Positions 38,230 through 48,717 are shown, counted from the first letter of the stretch. The stretch is 64,000 nt of DNA from Enemella evansiae (GCF_002250705.1 NZ_NMVP01000001.1:682001-746000), one strand, 5' to 3'. Made by a program: numbers and translations. The notes: generated by a model from the letters alone, not told the origin.

Positions 38230-39474
38230 TTAGTTGGCGCGACGCCGCTCGCGCACGGCGTCCAGAATCCGGTGCGCGACCGTCGGCTTGCTGCCGCTGT
38301 GCTCGGCGACCAGCTGCGCCCCGCCCCCGGGGGTCGCGCCGAGCAGCAGCACGTGGTTGTCCGCCGCGCCGAAGACCGCGCCGGCGCTGACGTCGTTGAG
38401 GACGAGCAGGTCGCAGCCCTTGCGGGCCAGCTTGGCCTGGCCGAGTTCGAGCAGCGCGGTCTGGTCCCCGGCGGTCTCGGCGGCGAACCCGACGATCACC
38501 TGGTCGGGGTCGCGGTCCGGCAGGTGCGAGATGTGCTTGAGCACATCGGGGGTCTGCACCAGGTCCAGGCTGAGCCCGGTGCTGTCGTCGGCCTTCTTGA
38601 TCTTGCCCTCCGACACCTCGGTCGGGGTGAAGTCGGCGGCCGCGACGGCCATCACGATCACATCGGCGCTCGGCGCGAGCTCGGTCATCGCCTCGTCCAG
38701 GTCACCGGTGGAGACGATCCGACGGATGGTGGCGCCACTGGGCAGCGGATGTTCGACATGGGCGGCGACGACGGTCACCTCGGCGCCGCGCAGTGCGGCG
38801 GCGCGGGCGATGGAGAGCCCCATCAACCCCGAGGAGGAGTTGCCGAGGAAGCGGACCGGATCGAGGTGCTCCCGGGTACCGCCGGTGGCGACCACCAGGC
38901 GTACGCCTTCGAGGTCGCGGTCGGCGGCGGCGGTGACGGTGCCCGGGTCGTCGAGCAGGCTGGCGGCGACGGCGTGGATGTCGATGGCGTCGGGCAGCCG
39001 GCCGGGGCCGGTGTCGGCGCCGGTGAGCCGCCCGGAGGCCGGATCGAGCACCACCACGCCGCGCTCCCGGAGGGTGGCGACGTTGGCGGTGGTGGCCGGG
39101 TGCAGCCACATCTCGGTGTGCATGGCCGGCGCCATCAGCACCGGACAGCGGGCGGTGAGCAGCACATTGGTGAGCAGGTCGTCGGCGCGGCCGGTGGCGG
39201 CCCGGGCGAGCAGGTCGGCGGTGGCCGGTGCGACGACCACCAGATCGGCCTGCTGGCCGAGGCGGACGTGTGGCACCTGCTCGGCGTCGGTGAACACGCC
39301 GGTGTGCACCGGGTTGCCGGACAGCGCGGCCCAGGTGGTGGCGCCGACGAACTCGAGCGCGTTCGCGGTCGGTACGACGGTGACGTCGTGGCCGCCCTCG
39401 GTGAACCGGCGCAGCAGCTCGCAGGCCTTGTACGCCGCGATGCCGCCGGCGACGCCGAGCACGATCCGGCTCAT
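38230..39474 (-). CDS. coaBC: bifunctional phosphopantothenoylcysteine decarboxylase/synthetase
   Basis: Two steps of coenzyme A synthesis in one protein. CoaC flavin domain is N-terminal (VAGGIAAYKACELLRR, then APAMHTEMW) and CoaB follows (VATGGTREHLDPVRFLGN, then SSSGLMG) with the lysine- and Asp-containing KIKKADD and VLNDVS segments. 414 residues, start ATG with GAGG upstream. In the conserved order gmk-rpoZ-coaBC-metK. Confidence 0.97.
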   Translation of the reverse strand: MSRIVLGVAGGIAAYKACELLRRFTEGGHDVTVVPTANALEFVGATTWAALSGNPVHTGVFTDAEQVPHVRLGQQADLVVVAPATADLLARAATGRADDLLTNVLLTARCPVLMAPAMHTEMWLHPATTANVATLRERGVVVLDPASGRLTGADTGPGRLPDAIDIHAVAASLLDDPGTVTAAADRDLEGVRLVVATGGTREHLDPVRFLGNSSSGLMGLSIARAAALRGAEVTVVAAHVEHPLPSGATIRRIVSTGDLDEAMTELAPSADVIVMAVAAADFTPTEVSEGKIKKADDSTGLSLDLVQTPDVLKHISHLPDRDPDQVIVGFAAETAGDQTALLELGQAKLARKGCDLLVLNDVSAGAVFGAADNHVLLLGATPGGGAQLVAEHSGSKPTVAHRILDAVRERRRAN

Positions 39475-39521
39475 CGACCAGACCTCATCAGCGGGGGCTC
39501 AGCGGGTGCTCGGTGCGGGAA

Positions 39522-39851
39522 TCAGGCCGGGAAATCCGGATCGCTGAACTCGGGATCGGCCAGCTCCTCGGTGGCCTTCTCCTCGGGCTCGGCGTTCGGG
39601 TCGATCTCCTGGATCTCCAGCACACCCGCGTTCACCTCGCGCAGCGCGATCGACAGCGGCTTCTCCTGGATGCCGGTATCGACCAGCGGGCCGACATTCT
39701 CCAGCAGGCCCTCGCCGAGCTGGGAGTAGTAGGCGTTGATCTGGCGGGCACGCTTGGCCGAGAACAGGACCAGACGGTACTTGGAGTCGACCTTGGTCAG
39801 GAGGTCGTCGATCGGCGGGTTGGTGATGCCCATGTTCGGGTTGCTGCTCAA
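39522..39851 (-). CDS. rpoZ: RNA polymerase omega subunit
   Basis: Small subunit that promotes beta-prime folding. The actinobacterial core is [20 protein letters not shown], then [18 protein letters not shown], and the [11 protein letters not shown]-terminal stretch; a long acidic tail follows. TTG start at 39851 with AAGG six bases upstream; an ATG (MGITNP) six codons on is an alternative. Sits between gmk and coaBC. Confidence 0.94.
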   Translation of the reverse strand: MSSNPNMGITNPPIDDLLTKVDSKYRLVLFSAKRARQINAYYSQLGEGLLENVGPLVDTGIQEKPLSIALREVNAGVLEIQEIDPNAEPEEKATEELADPEFSDPDFPA

Positions 39852-39903
39852 GATCAGCCTTCTCGGGTAGACGTCGTGAAAGGGAAGCCGCCAGGTCGGC
39901 GGG

Positions 39904-40452
39904 CTACAGACCGAGCAAGCTTACCAGTTCGTCCGTGGCCTGTCCCAGATCGGCGTTCACGATCACGTGGTCGAACTCGGCCTGGGCGGCCAGTTCGCCA
40001 CGGGCGGTCTGCAACCGGCGTTCCCGCTGGGCCGCGGTCTCGGTGTTCCGGCCGGCGAGCCGATTGACGAGCTCGTCCCAGCTCGGCGGGGCGACGAAGA
40101 TGAACGCCGCATCCGGCCAGGTCCTTCTGATCTGCCGGGCACCCTGCAGTTCGATCTCCAGGACCACGGTGCGGCCCTCGGCGACCGCCCGCTCGACCGG
40201 TTCACGCGGCGTACCGTAGCGGGCCGAGCCGTGCACCAGCGCCCACTCCAGCAGACCGTCGGCGGCCAGCAGCTCGTCGAACTGCTGCTCGCTCAGGAAG
40301 TGGTAGTGCACCCCGTCGATCTCCCCCGGTCGTGGGGCGCGGGTGGTCACCGATACCGACAGCCAGACCTCGGGGTGGCGTTGCAGTACGCCCGCGACGA
40401 GGGTTCCCTTACCGACTCCGGCGGGACCGGAGACCACATTCACCTGCGCCAT
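39904..40452 (-). CDS. gmk: guanylate kinase
   Basis: Phosphorylates GMP and dGMP. P-loop [11 protein letters not shown] near residue 9, GMP-binding [19 protein letters not shown], and the lid with [17 protein letters not shown]. 182 residues. Directly downstream of mihF (14 bases). Confidence 0.96.
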   Translation of the reverse strand: MAQVNVVSGPAGVGKGTLVAGVLQRHPEVWLSVSVTTRAPRPGEIDGVHYHFLSEQQFDELLAADGLLEWALVHGSARYGTPREPVERAVAEGRTVVLEIELQGARQIRRTWPDAAFIFVAPPSWDELVNRLAGRNTETAAQRERRLQTARGELAAQAEFDHVIVNADLGQATDELVSLLGL

Positions 40453-40466
40453 GGCTCAGCGTGGCC

Positions 40467-40802
40467 TCAGCCCAGGTTTCCGCGGTCGGCGCCGGGGAAC
40501 TCGTTACGGAGCCCGGCGATCTGGTGCGGACCCAGCCCCCGCAGCCGGCGGTTGGTGGCGATGTCGAGACGTTCCATCACCTCGGCGGCCCGCTTCTCCC
40601 CCACCCGGGGCAGGGATTTCAGCACGTCGACGACCTTGGTGTGCGCCACCACGTCGTCGCCGCCGGCCAGCTCGATCACCTCGGCCAGGGTGAGTCGGCC
40701 CTCCCGCAACTCCGCCTTGATCTCTGCTCGCCGCCGCCTGGCAGCGGTCGCCGCCCGGCGCGCAGCCTGCAGCTGTTCCTCGCTGAGTGGTGGGATGGTC
40801 AC
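40467..40802 (-). CDS. mihF: actinobacterial integration host factor
   Basis: Nucleoid-associated DNA-binding protein of 111 residues. The family pattern is clear: PPLSEEQLQAARRAATAARR basic helix, VVDVLKSLPRVGEKRA helix-two-turn-helix region, then RRLRGLGPHQIAGLRNEF. It is unrelated to the enterobacterial IHF. GTG at 40802 with GGAG five bases upstream; the longer frame is repeat-derived. Located ahead of gmk as in most actinobacteria. Confidence 0.95.
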   Translation of the reverse strand: MTIPPLSEEQLQAARRAATAARRRRAEIKAELREGRLTLAEVIELAGGDDVVAHTKVVDVLKSLPRVGEKRAAEVMERLDIATNRRLRGLGPHQIAGLRNEFPGADRGNLG

Positions 40803-40838
40803 AAACGCTCCACGGTCGTCCGATCTGGTTCCCGACAA

Positions 40839-40975
40839 CCTACTCAATGCCTCGTCGCTACGCGAACGGCGGGATCCGACGCGCATCGAGTAGCGGATCT
40901 CGGCGTAGCGGAGCGAGCCGCGGGAAGCGTGTCCCCCGTTCATCGAGTAGCGGAGCTGCGCGATCGCGGGACACC
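40839..40975. repeat. degenerate cluster of palindromic elements
   Basis: Contains a short-unit fragment (ACCTACTCAATG), a long-unit relative (GCATCGAGTAGCGGATCTCG through GGGAAGCGTGTCCC), and a partial copy starting GTTCATCGAGTAG. This cluster is part of a 440-bp stretch (40803-41242) between mihF and pyrF. Confidence 0.7.
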
Positions 40976-41080
40976 GTTGGTCATCGACGTGGAGTTGATC
41001 CGCATGCGGAACAGTTGCGCGTCCGGGTTGTGCAGCCCGCGGTCCAGCTGACGCCTGAACTCGTCGCAACTCATCGGCAT
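40940..41080 (-). CDS. possible truncated small protein ending in a repeat
   Basis: A 46-codon frame with GC-rich third positions: MPMSCDEFRRQLDRGL, then HNPDAQLFRMRINSTSMTNG. The last six codons and the TGA come from the palindromic element (its CATCGAGTAG start). No family recognised and only a weak ribosome-binding site. It may be the broken front of a longer gene cut by the repeat, or chance. Confidence 0.3.
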   Translation of the reverse strand: MPMSCDEFRRQLDRGLHNPDAQLFRMRINSTSMTNGVPRSRSSATR

Positions 41081-41140
41081 ACCGCTTTCATGAGACGGTC
41101 CTCATCCTCGGGGTGTCCGACGGTAGCGCACGGGCGCGAG

Positions 41141-41234
41141 CGCTGGGACATGCAATGGCCCGCAGCGTCCATGATCAAACCCAGTCCGACTGGATTTCCA
41201 GACGGTCAGTTCTGGACTACTGCATGTCCCAGCG
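41141..41234. repeat. 94-bp element with 14-bp perfect terminal inverted repeats
   Basis: CGCTGGGACATGCA at 41141-41154 is matched exactly in inverse at 41221-41234. Two smaller palindromes lie inside: CCAGTCCGACTGG (41181-41193) and TCCAGA..TCTGGA (41197-41216). No coding capacity. It could be a miniature transposable element or a large cruciform/terminator after pyrF. Confidence 0.65.
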
Positions 41235-41242
41235 TCGGGGAC

Positions 41243-42058
41243 TCAGCGGGCCGTCGCACCCAGCCGTACCGCGGCGGCGCGCAGGGCGTCGGGGTTCGGG
41301 CCGGCGGAGAGCACTTCGCGGCTGGCGGCCGGCAGCACCCGGGGGTACGCGGGGCCGAAGAGCGCGGCGAGGGAGTCCACGGTGCCGCCCTGGGCTCCGA
41401 TACCGGGCACCAGGATCGATCCGGTGAACCCGCTCAGGTCCAGGCCGAGCTCGGTCAGCGTGCCGCCGACAACCAGGCCGAAGGAGCCCGGATCGGCACC
41501 ATCGTTGGCGGCCTGGCACTCATCGGCCATCAGCTGCGCGACGCTGCGCCCATCACTGGTCGCGAGCTGCACCTGACCGCCCTCGGGGTTGGAGGTGCGG
41601 CAGAGCACATAGAGGCCCTTGCCGGTGTCCCGTGCCACCTCGATCGCCGGGCCCAGCGAACCGAAGCCGAGGAACGGCGAGACGGTCAACGCGTCGGCGG
41701 CCAGCGGCGAGGAGTCGTCGAGATAGGCCCGGGCGTACCCGGCCATCGTCGAACCGATGTCGCCCCGCTTGGCGTCCAGCAGGGACAACGAGCCGGCGGC
41801 GCGGATATCGGCGAGAACCCGTTCCAGGACGGCGATTCCGGCCGATCCGAAAGCTTCGAAGAACGCCGACTGCGGTTTGAAGATCGCCACCGTGTCACCG
41901 AGCGCCTCGACGGTGCCTCGGGCGAACGATTCCAGCCCGGCGGCGTCCTGGGTCAGACCCCAGGCAGCCAGCAGCTGCGGATGCGGGTCGATGCCGACGC
42001 ACAGCCGGCCCCGCTGCTCGATCGCGGCCGCCAGGCGTACCCCGAATGTTTCGGTCAT
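41243..42058 (-). CDS. pyrF: orotidine 5'-phosphate decarboxylase (type 2)
   Basis: Last step of UMP synthesis. The catalytic tract is [13 protein letters not shown] near residue 93, with CVGIDPHP at the start and [10 protein letters not shown] near 220. 271 residues, the longer mycobacterial-type family. Its start overlaps the pyrD stop (ATGA), so both belong to the car-pyr operon. Confidence 0.96.
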   Translation of the reverse strand: MTETFGVRLAAAIEQRGRLCVGIDPHPQLLAAWGLTQDAAGLESFARGTVEALGDTVAIFKPQSAFFEAFGSAGIAVLERVLADIRAAGSLSLLDAKRGDIGSTMAGYARAYLDDSSPLAADALTVSPFLGFGSLGPAIEVARDTGKGLYVLCRTSNPEGGQVQLATSDGRSVAQLMADECQAANDGADPGSFGLVVGGTLTELGLDLSGFTGSILVPGIGAQGGTVDSLAALFGPAYPRVLPAASREVLSAGPNPDALRAAAVRLGATAR

Positions 42059-43179
42059 CGCTCCCCCAACTGGTTCATCGTGAGCTGGTTGATCCGGCCC
42101 ACGAGTGCGGGTCCGCCGTAGATGTAGCCGGTGTAGAGCTGCAGCAGTGCCGCACCGGCGTCCAGCATCGCGCGGGCATCGTCGGCGGACATGATGCCGC
42201 CGACCCCGATGATCGGCAGCTCGGTGCGTTCGGCCAGCCAGCCGACGACCTCGCGGGATCGCTGGGTGAGCGGGGCACCCGACAGACCGCCCGCCTGGTC
42301 GGCCAGCGCCCGGTCCCTCCCGACCAACCCGTCGCGGGCGAGCGTGGTGTTGGTGGCGATCAACCCGCTGGCACCCTGTTCGGTGCAGACCGTGAGCACA
42401 TCCTCGAGCGCATCGAAGGTCAGATCCGGCGCCACCTTGACGAAGATCGGGACCGGTCCCTTCGACTCGTCGCTGCGCTCCTCGCTCAGGAAACGAGTGG
42501 CGGCGGCCGCAGTGGTCAGCGCACCGAGCAGGTCACGGAGGGCCGAGGCATCCTGGAGGGTACGCAGGCCCGGGGTATTCGGGGAGGAGACGTTGATCGC
42601 GATGTAGTCGGCGTAGGGCGCGAGCAATCCGAAGCTGGTCAGGTAATCGGTGACCGCCTCCGCCAACGGGGTCACCTTGGATTTGCCGAGCGAGATGCCC
42701 AGCGGGATCCCGGCGACCCGGTTGCCGCGGCGTACGCCGAAACGCTCCAGACTCGCCGCCATCGCGGCCGCCCCGGGGTTGTTGAAGCCCATCCGGTTGA
42801 CGATCGCGCGCGATTCGACGGCACGGAACAACCGCGGCTTCTCGTTGCCGGGTTGGGCATGCGCGGTCACGGTGCCGAGTTCGACGTGCGAGAAACCGAG
42901 CGCAGACCAGGCCGGTACGCCGACCGCGAACTTGTCCAGGCCGGCGGCCAGCCCGACCGGTCCGGGAAAGTCGATCCCCGCCACCCGGACCCCGCGCGTC
43001 GGCTTGGGATGCAGGGCACCGACCAGGCCGCGCAGCGGCGCCACCCGCGCCAGCGTCGCCACCTGCCGCAGCGTCCGCTCGTGCGCGACCTCGGGGTCTC
43101 CCCCGCCGGACGCGAACAGCGCCGGCCGCAGCAAACGCCGGAATCCGTTGTCCAGCAGGGGAATCCGGAGATCGGTCAC
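42055..43179 (-). CDS. pyrD: dihydroorotate dehydrogenase (quinone), class 2
   Basis: Oxidises dihydroorotate to orotate and passes electrons to the quinone pool; membrane-associated through an N-terminal helix. FMN-binding and active-site tracts include [33 protein letters not shown] and [13 protein letters not shown]. Residues 230-242 ([13 protein letters not shown]) are an in-frame insertion encoded by a scattered repeat, just before the conserved [10 protein letters not shown] strand. The frame stays open. GTG start overlaps the carB stop. Confidence 0.95.
   Translation of the reverse strand: MTDLRIPLLDNGFRRLLRPALFASGGGDPEVAHERTLRQVATLARVAPLRGLVGALHPKPTRGVRVAGIDFPGPVGLAAGLDKFAVGVPAWSALGFSHVELGTVTAHAQPGNEKPRLFRAVESRAIVNRMGFNNPGAAAMAASLERFGVRRGNRVAGIPLGISLGKSKVTPLAEAVTDYLTSFGLLAPYADYIAINVSSPNTPGLRTLQDASALRDLLGALTTAAAATRFLSEERSDESKGPVPIFVKVAPDLTFDALEDVLTVCTEQGASGLIATNTTLARDGLVGRDRALADQAGGLSGAPLTQRSREVVGWLAERTELPIIGVGGIMSADDARAMLDAGAALLQLYTGYIYGGPALVGRINQLTMNQLGER
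42459..42492. repeat. scattered repeat unit inside pyrD
   Basis: ttcgactcgtcgctgcgctc then ctcgctcagg, the same core as the tandem array at 3696-3873. It encodes residues 230-242 of PyrD without breaking the frame. Confidence 0.8.
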
Positions 43180-46100
43180 GACCGCGCGGCTCCCTGCGGC
43201 TCCCGGTCCGAGGAGCGGTCCGGTTCAGTGTCCCCCGCCGCTGCCGCGGCATCGGCGACCGCGTCGTCGGCGACCGAGCGTTCCGCGGCGGCCGCCCAGT
43301 CCTGCAGGGACCGCACCTCGATGCCGCCGACGCGCAGCGCCTCGATGCCCTGCACCGCAGCGCCGAGGCCCTGCACGGTGGTGATCGAGGGCACGTTGTG
43401 CCGGACCGCGGCGGTCCGGATCTCGTATCCGTCGGCGCGCGGTGCCCCATCGACGGTCACCGCACCGTGCGGGGTGTTGAAGATCAGGTCGACCTTGTCC
43501 TCCCCGATCAGCTGGGTGATCGTCGGTTCGCCGTTCGGACCCGGGCCCTGGGTGTGCTTGCGCACCTCGGTCACCTCGACCCCGTTGCGACGCAGCACCG
43601 AGGCCGTGCCGGCGGTGGCCAGGATCGTGAAGCCCAGATCGGCGAGCCGCTTGATCGGGAAGATCGCGTGCCGCTTGTCCCGGTTGGCCGCCGACACGAA
43701 CACCGTGCCGCCGTCGGGCAGCGGGCCGTTGGCCGCCGCCTGGCTCTTGGCGAAGGCGACACCGAAGTTCTCCGCCAGCCCCATCACCTCACCGGTGGAC
43801 TTCATCTCCGGGCCGAGGATCGTGTCCACCGAGCTGCCCTCGGGGGTGCGGAACCGGTTGAACGGCATCACCGCTTCCTTGACCGCCAACGGTGCCCCGG
43901 GGCGGACCACCGAGCCGTCGTCGTCGGCGCGCAGCACGCCCTCGGCGCGCAGTTCGGCGATCGTGGTGCCGAGCATGATCCGGGCGGCGGCCTTGGCGAG
44001 CTGGGTGTTGGTCGCCTTGGAGACGAACGGCACCGTCCGCGAGGCCCGCGGGTTGGCCTCCAGCACATACAGCGTGTCACCGGCCAGGGCGTACTGGATG
44101 TTCAGCAGTCCGCGTACGCCGACGCCGCGGGCGATCGCCTCGGTCGAGGTGCGGATCTTGTCCACCACCTCCTCGCCGAGGGTGATCGGCGGGAGCGCAC
44201 AGGCCGAGTCGCCGGAGTGCACGCCGGCCTCCTCGATGTGCTCCATGATCCCGCCCAGATAGAGATCGGTGCCGTCATAGAGCGCGTCCACGTCGATCTC
44301 GACCGCGTCGTCGAGGAAGCGGTCCACCAGCACCGGGTGCTCCGGGGAGATCTGGGTGGAGCGGCGGATGTAACCGGCCAGCGACTCCTCGTCGTAGACG
44401 ATCTCCATGCCGCGTCCGCCCAGCACATAGGAGGGCCGGACCAGCACCGGATAACCGATCTCGGTGGCGATGTGGCGGGCCTCGTCGAAGGTGCTCGCCA
44501 TCCCGTGCTTGGGGGCGGGCAGCGAGGCCTCGTCGAGCACCCGGCCGAAAGCACCGCGCTCCTCGGCCAGGTGGATGGCCTCCGGGCTGGTGCCGACGAT
44601 CGGTACGCCGGCGTCCTTGAGTGCCTGGGCCAGGCCGAGCGGGGTCTGCCCACCGAGCTGGACGATCACCCCGGCGATCGGGCCGGCCTGCCGTTCGGCG
44701 TGCACCACCTCGAGCACGTCCTCCAAGGTGAGCGGCTCGAAGTAGAGCCGGTCGGAGGTGTCGTAGTCGGTGGAGACCGTCTCGGGATTGCAGTTGACCA
44801 TGATGGTCTCGTAACCGGCGGCGGACAGCGCCATCGACGCGTGCACACAGGAATAGTCGAACTCGATGCCCTGGCCGATCCGGTTCGGACCCGAGCCGAG
44901 GATCAGCACCGCCGGCTTCTCCCGCGGGACGACCTCGGTCTCCTCGTCGTAGCTGGAGTAGTGGTAGGGCGTCCGGGCGGCGAACTCGGCGGCGCAGGTG
45001 TCCACGGTCTTGAAGACCGGGCGTACGCCCAGCGCCCAGCGGACACCGCGGACCACGTCCACCGGCAGGTGCCGCATGGCCGCGAGCTGGGCATCGGAGA
45101 AGCCGTGCCGCTTGGCCTGCCGGAGCAGCTCCGGGGTCAGTTCGTCGGCGGCGATCACCTCGTCGGCCACCTCGTTGATCAGCACCAGCTGGTCGCAGAA
45201 CCAGGGGTCGATACCGGTGGCCTCGTGCAGCTGCTCGGCGGTGGCGCCGGCGCGCAGCGCCTTGAACAGCAGGATCAGCCGGCCGTCGTGCGGCCGGGAT
45301 GCCCGCTGCAGCAGGGATTCCACCGATTCGGTGACCGGGGCGGCGAAGTCGAACCGGGCCCGGGGATCCTCCAGCGAGCGCAGCGCCTTGCCGAGGGCCT
45401 CGGTGAAGTTGCGGCCGATCGCCATCGCCTCACCGACCGACTTCATGTGCGTGGTCAAGGTGTCCTCGGCGGAGGGGAACTTCTCGAACGCGAACCGCGG
45501 GATCTTCACCACCACGTAGTCCAGCGCGGGTTCGAAGCTGGCCGGGGTCTCCTGGGTGATGTCGTTGCGGATCTCGTCCAGGGTGTAGCCGATCGCCACC
45601 TTGGCGGCGATCTTGGCGATCGGGAAACCGGTCGCCTTGGAGGCGAGCGCGCTGGAGCGGGACACCCGCGGGTTCATCTCGATGACGATCATCCGGCCGT
45701 CGTCGGGGTTGATCGCGAACTGGATGTTGCAGCCGCCGGTGTCCACACCGACGGCGCGGATGATGCCGATGCCGACATCGCGCATCCGCTGGTATTCGCG
45801 GTCGGTCAGCGTCATCGCCGGGGCGACGGTGATCGAGTCACCGGTGTGCACACCCATCGGGTCGAAGTTCTCGATGGAGCAGACGATCACCACGTTGTCG
45901 CTGGTGTCGCGCATCACCTCGAGCTCGTATTCCTTCCAGCCCAGAATGGATTCCTCGATCAGCACCTCGGTGACCGGGCTGGCGGCCAGGCCGGTGCCGG
46001 CGATCCGCCGCAGCTCGTCCTCGTCGTGGGCGAACCCGGAGCCGACCCCGCCCATGGTGAAGCTGGGGCGTACCACGCAGGGATAGCCGAGCTGATCGGC

Positions 46101-46589
46101 GGCGGCGAGCACCTCGTCCATGGTGTGACAGATCAGCGAGCGGGCCACCTCGGCGCCACCGCCCGGGATATCCAACGCCTGAACGATCTCCTTGAACTCC
46201 TCGCGGTTCTCACCGCGCTGGATCGCCTCCACCGAGGCACCGATCAGCTCGACCCCGTAACGCTCCAGCACCCCGTTGTCGTGCAGGGCCACCGCGGCGT
46301 TCAAAGCGGTCTGCCCGCCCAGGGTGGCCAGCAGCGCATCCGGCCGCTCGGTCGCGATCACCTTCTCCACGTATTCGGGGGTGATCGGCTCGACGTAGGT
46401 GGCGTCGGCGAACTCAGGATCGGTCATGATCGTCGCCGGGTTGGAGTTCACCAGGATCACCCGGTAGCCCTCCTCGCGCAGCACCCGACAGGCCTGGGTC
46501 CCCGAGTAGTCGAACTCGCAGGCCTGACCGATCACGATCGGCCCGGAGCCGATCACCATGATCGACTTGATGTCGTCCCGCTTGCCCAC
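43176..46589 (-). CDS. carB: carbamoyl-phosphate synthase large subunit
   Basis: Makes carbamoyl phosphate for pyrimidine and arginine synthesis. Two ATP-grasp halves are visible, each with its own ATP site ([20 protein letters not shown] at the N-terminus, [18 protein letters not shown] near 555), [19 protein letters not shown] in the first half, and an MGS-like regulatory domain near the end ([17 protein letters not shown]). 1137 residues. Follows carA by one base and overlaps pyrD. Confidence 0.98.
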   Translation of the reverse strand: MGKRDDIKSIMVIGSGPIVIGQACEFDYSGTQACRVLREEGYRVILVNSNPATIMTDPEFADATYVEPITPEYVEKVIATERPDALLATLGGQTALNAAVALHDNGVLERYGVELIGASVEAIQRGENREEFKEIVQALDIPGGGAEVARSLICHTMDEVLAAADQLGYPCVVRPSFTMGGVGSGFAHDEDELRRIAGTGLAASPVTEVLIEESILGWKEYELEVMRDTSDNVVIVCSIENFDPMGVHTGDSITVAPAMTLTDREYQRMRDVGIGIIRAVGVDTGGCNIQFAINPDDGRMIVIEMNPRVSRSSALASKATGFPIAKIAAKVAIGYTLDEIRNDITQETPASFEPALDYVVVKIPRFAFEKFPSAEDTLTTHMKSVGEAMAIGRNFTEALGKALRSLEDPRARFDFAAPVTESVESLLQRASRPHDGRLILLFKALRAGATAEQLHEATGIDPWFCDQLVLINEVADEVIAADELTPELLRQAKRHGFSDAQLAAMRHLPVDVVRGVRWALGVRPVFKTVDTCAAEFAARTPYHYSSYDEETEVVPREKPAVLILGSGPNRIGQGIEFDYSCVHASMALSAAGYETIMVNCNPETVSTDYDTSDRLYFEPLTLEDVLEVVHAERQAGPIAGVIVQLGGQTPLGLAQALKDAGVPIVGTSPEAIHLAEERGAFGRVLDEASLPAPKHGMASTFDEARHIATEIGYPVLVRPSYVLGGRGMEIVYDEESLAGYIRRSTQISPEHPVLVDRFLDDAVEIDVDALYDGTDLYLGGIMEHIEEAGVHSGDSACALPPITLGEEVVDKIRTSTEAIARGVGVRGLLNIQYALAGDTLYVLEANPRASRTVPFVSKATNTQLAKAAARIMLGTTIAELRAEGVLRADDDGSVVRPGAPLAVKEAVMPFNRFRTPEGSSVDTILGPEMKSTGEVMGLAENFGVAFAKSQAAANGPLPDGGTVFVSAANRDKRHAIFPIKRLADLGFTILATAGTASVLRRNGVEVTEVRKHTQGPGPNGEPTITQLIGEDKVDLIFNTPHGAVTVDGAPRADGYEIRTAAVRHNVPSITTVQGLGAAVQGIEALRVGGIEVRSLQDWAAAAERSVADDAVADAAAAAGDTEPDRSSDREPQGAARS

Positions 46590-46590
46590 G

Positions 46591-47745
46591 TCAGGCCCTT
46601 CCCTCGTTCAGCGCTTGGTTGGTGGACAGCACGTCGGTGAACCGGTCGAACAGGTACGCCGCATCGTGCGGACCGGCGGCGGCCTCGGGGTGGTACTGCA
46701 CCGAGAACGCCTTCAGGTGGCCGTTGGCATCGCGCAGTTCCAGGCCTTCCACGACGTTGTCGTTGAGCCCGATGTGGCTGACCCGGGCGGCACCCCAGCG
46801 GGTCTCGGTGTCCCGACCCAGCGGCGCGTCGACCGCGAAGCCGTGGTTGTGGGCGGTGACCTCGACCTTGCCGGTGGAGCGGTCCAGCACCGGCTGGTTG
46901 ATGCCCCGGTGACCGTATTTCAGCTTGTAGGTGCCGAAGCCGAGCGTGCGGCCGAAGACCTGGTTGCCGAAGCAGATCCCGAAGAACGGCATCCCATCGT
47001 CCAGCGCCTCGGTGAGCAGGGCGACGGCATCGTCCATCGTCGACGGATCGCCGGGGCCGTTGGAGAAGAACAGCCCGTCCGCGCCGGTCGCGCGCACCTG
47101 GGCGTACGTGGCCGTGGCGGGCAGCACGTGCACATCGATGCCTCGCTCGGCCATCCGGCGCGGGGTCATCGTCTTGATGCCCAGGTCGATGGCGGCCACG
47201 GTGAACCGCTTCGTGCCCTCGGCCGGGATCACATAGGCCTCGGGGACCGTCACCTCGCCGACCAGGTTCGCGCCGGCCATCGACGGCTGCTCCTTGACCC
47301 GGCGCAGCAGCGCCTGTGGATCGGTCTCGGTGCTGGAGATGCCGACCCGCATCGCGCCGCGCTCGCGCAGGTGCCGGGTCAGCGCGCGGGTGTCGACGTC
47401 GCTGATGCCGACGATGCCCTGGCTGGCGAGTTCCTCATCGAGGGAGCGGCGGGAGCGCCAGTTCGACGGCATCCGGGCGGCGTCGCGGACCACGTAACCG
47501 GCGACCCAGATCTGGCTCGATTCGTCGTCCTCGTCGTTCCAACCGGTGTTGCCGATGTGCGGCGCGGTCTGGATCACCACCTGGCGGCGATAGCTGGGAT
47601 CGGTGAGTGTCTCCTGATAACCCGACATCGCGGTCACGAAGACCGCCTCGCCGAAGGTCTCCCCGGCTGCGCCGTAACGGCGCCCGGTGAAGGTCCGACC
47701 GTCCTCCAGAACGAGGATCGCGGTGGCAGAGTTCTGCTGTGTCAT
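46591..47745 (-). CDS. carA: carbamoyl-phosphate synthase small (glutaminase) subunit
   Basis: Class I glutamine amidotransferase that feeds ammonia to CarB. The nucleophile Cys is in [16 protein letters not shown], with His and Glu of the triad in [12 protein letters not shown]. The N-terminal domain begins [14 protein letters not shown]. 384 residues. First gene of the carA-carB-pyrD-pyrF operon. A -10-like TAGGCT (47816-47811) would give a leader near 59 nt that contains a PyrR-type hairpin. Confidence 0.97.
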   Translation of the reverse strand: MTQQNSATAILVLEDGRTFTGRRYGAAGETFGEAVFVTAMSGYQETLTDPSYRRQVVIQTAPHIGNTGWNDEDDESSQIWVAGYVVRDAARMPSNWRSRRSLDEELASQGIVGISDVDTRALTRHLRERGAMRVGISSTETDPQALLRRVKEQPSMAGANLVGEVTVPEAYVIPAEGTKRFTVAAIDLGIKTMTPRRMAERGIDVHVLPATATYAQVRATGADGLFFSNGPGDPSTMDDAVALLTEALDDGMPFFGICFGNQVFGRTLGFGTYKLKYGHRGINQPVLDRSTGKVEVTAHNHGFAVDAPLGRDTETRWGAARVSHIGLNDNVVEGLELRDANGHLKAFSVQYHPEAAAGPHDAAYLFDRFTDVLSTNQALNEGRA

Positions 47746-47757
47746 GCGTGTGTGACC

Positions 47758-47784
47758 GTCCTTTCCTGCCTCACGGGACAGGAC
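47758..47784 (-). promoter_or_regulatory. probable PyrR-binding hairpin in the carA leader
   Basis: On the minus strand the RNA reads GUCCUGUCCCGUGAGGCAGG then AAAGGAC. GUCCU pairs with AGGAC and CUG with CAG, presenting GUCCCGUGAGGC, which matches the known PyrR binding-loop consensus RUCCNGNGAGGY at every position. The right arm includes AAAGGA, the only Shine-Dalgarno-like sequence before carA, so PyrR plus UMP would be expected to block translation, as in mycobacteria. pyrR is not in the window. Confidence 0.7.
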
Positions 47785-47913
47785 TTAAAGGTTGGCTCCA
47801 AATCTGCCCCAGCCTAACGTACTCACCTCACCCGAGGCGCATCCGCGACGCCCGCTGGACGGCGTACCCGGGTGTGAGTCCGCTCACGCACGGGGCCCTC
47901 TACGGTGAAACCC

Positions 47914-48717
47914 ATGCGGATCTGGGTGAGTGGTACCAGCGGGAAGCTCGGCGGCGAGGCGGCCCGGCAGCTGCGGACGGCGGGGCACGACGTGGTCGAG
48001 GCCGATGTGCGCAGCGGTACGCCGGTGAACCTGCTCGATGCCGCGGCGGTCGCGCGCTCGATGCGCGGCTGCGAGGCGATCGTGCACTGCGCCGCGATCC
48101 CGAGCCCGGAGGGTCAGCAACCCGAGCACCTGGTGCACAACAACGTGATGTCGACGCTCAATGCGCTGGAGCAGGCCTGGCGGGCCGGGATCCGGACCGC
48201 GGTGCTGGCCTCCAGCGGGTCGATCTATGGCACAGCATGGGCGCCGGAGCCGATCCCGCACGCCTACGTCCCGGTCGACGAGGACACCCCGCTGGACTAT
48301 GTCGACCCCTATGCGCTGAGCAAGGACGTGCTGGAGCGGATGGGTGAGATGTACGCCCGGCGCGGCATGACGGTGACGGCGCTGCGGTTCCAGTGGATCA
48401 TCACCGCCGAGGAGGTACGCCGATTGCGCGGCGAACCGGTCGGTCCCGACGACGCCCGGAATCTGTGGGGCTATGTGGAACTCGGTGATGCCGCCCGGGC
48501 CTGTGTGCTGGCCCTCGACCCGAAACCCGGCCATGGCAGGTACCAGGCGTTGCTGATCACCGCCGCCGACACCCGCGCCGGCCAACCCATCGAGGAACTG
48601 CTGGACACCTGGTGCCCCGATGTCCCGCGGCGCCGGGAGTTGCGCGGAAATCAGGCCGCCTTCGACTGCTCCCGCGCCGCCGAGGTCCTCGGCTGGTACC
48701 CCACGCCCATCGAGTAG
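47914..48717 (+). CDS. NAD-dependent epimerase/dehydratase (extended SDR)
   Basis: Short-chain dehydrogenase of the epimerase type: VSGTSGKLGGEAARQL at the N-terminus (NAD loop), a Ser near ASSGSIYG, and the catalytic Y-X3-K in YALSK. 267 residues from the ATG at 47914, which is seven bases after TACGGT (47901-47906); a GTG nine bases earlier is the alternative. Substrate unknown, probably a nucleotide sugar or similar. The final codons PIE and the TAG stop are provided by the palindromic element that starts here. Confidence 0.88.
   Translation: MRIWVSGTSGKLGGEAARQLRTAGHDVVEADVRSGTPVNLLDAAAVARSMRGCEAIVHCAAIPSPEGQQPEHLVHNNVMSTLNALEQAWRAGIRTAVLASSGSIYGTAWAPEPIPHAYVPVDEDTPLDYVDPYALSKDVLERMGEMYARRGMTVTALRFQWIITAEEVRRLRGEPVGPDDARNLWGYVELGDAARACVLALDPKPGHGRYQALLITAADTRAGQPIEELLDTWCPDVPRRRELRGNQAAFDCSRAAEVLGWYPTPIE

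Noticed and set aside
37078..39729. 883-codon open frame on the plus strand
   Set aside because: Antisense of metK and coaBC.
43398..46640. 1080-codon open frame on the plus strand
   Set aside because: Exact antisense of carB; long only because of high GC.
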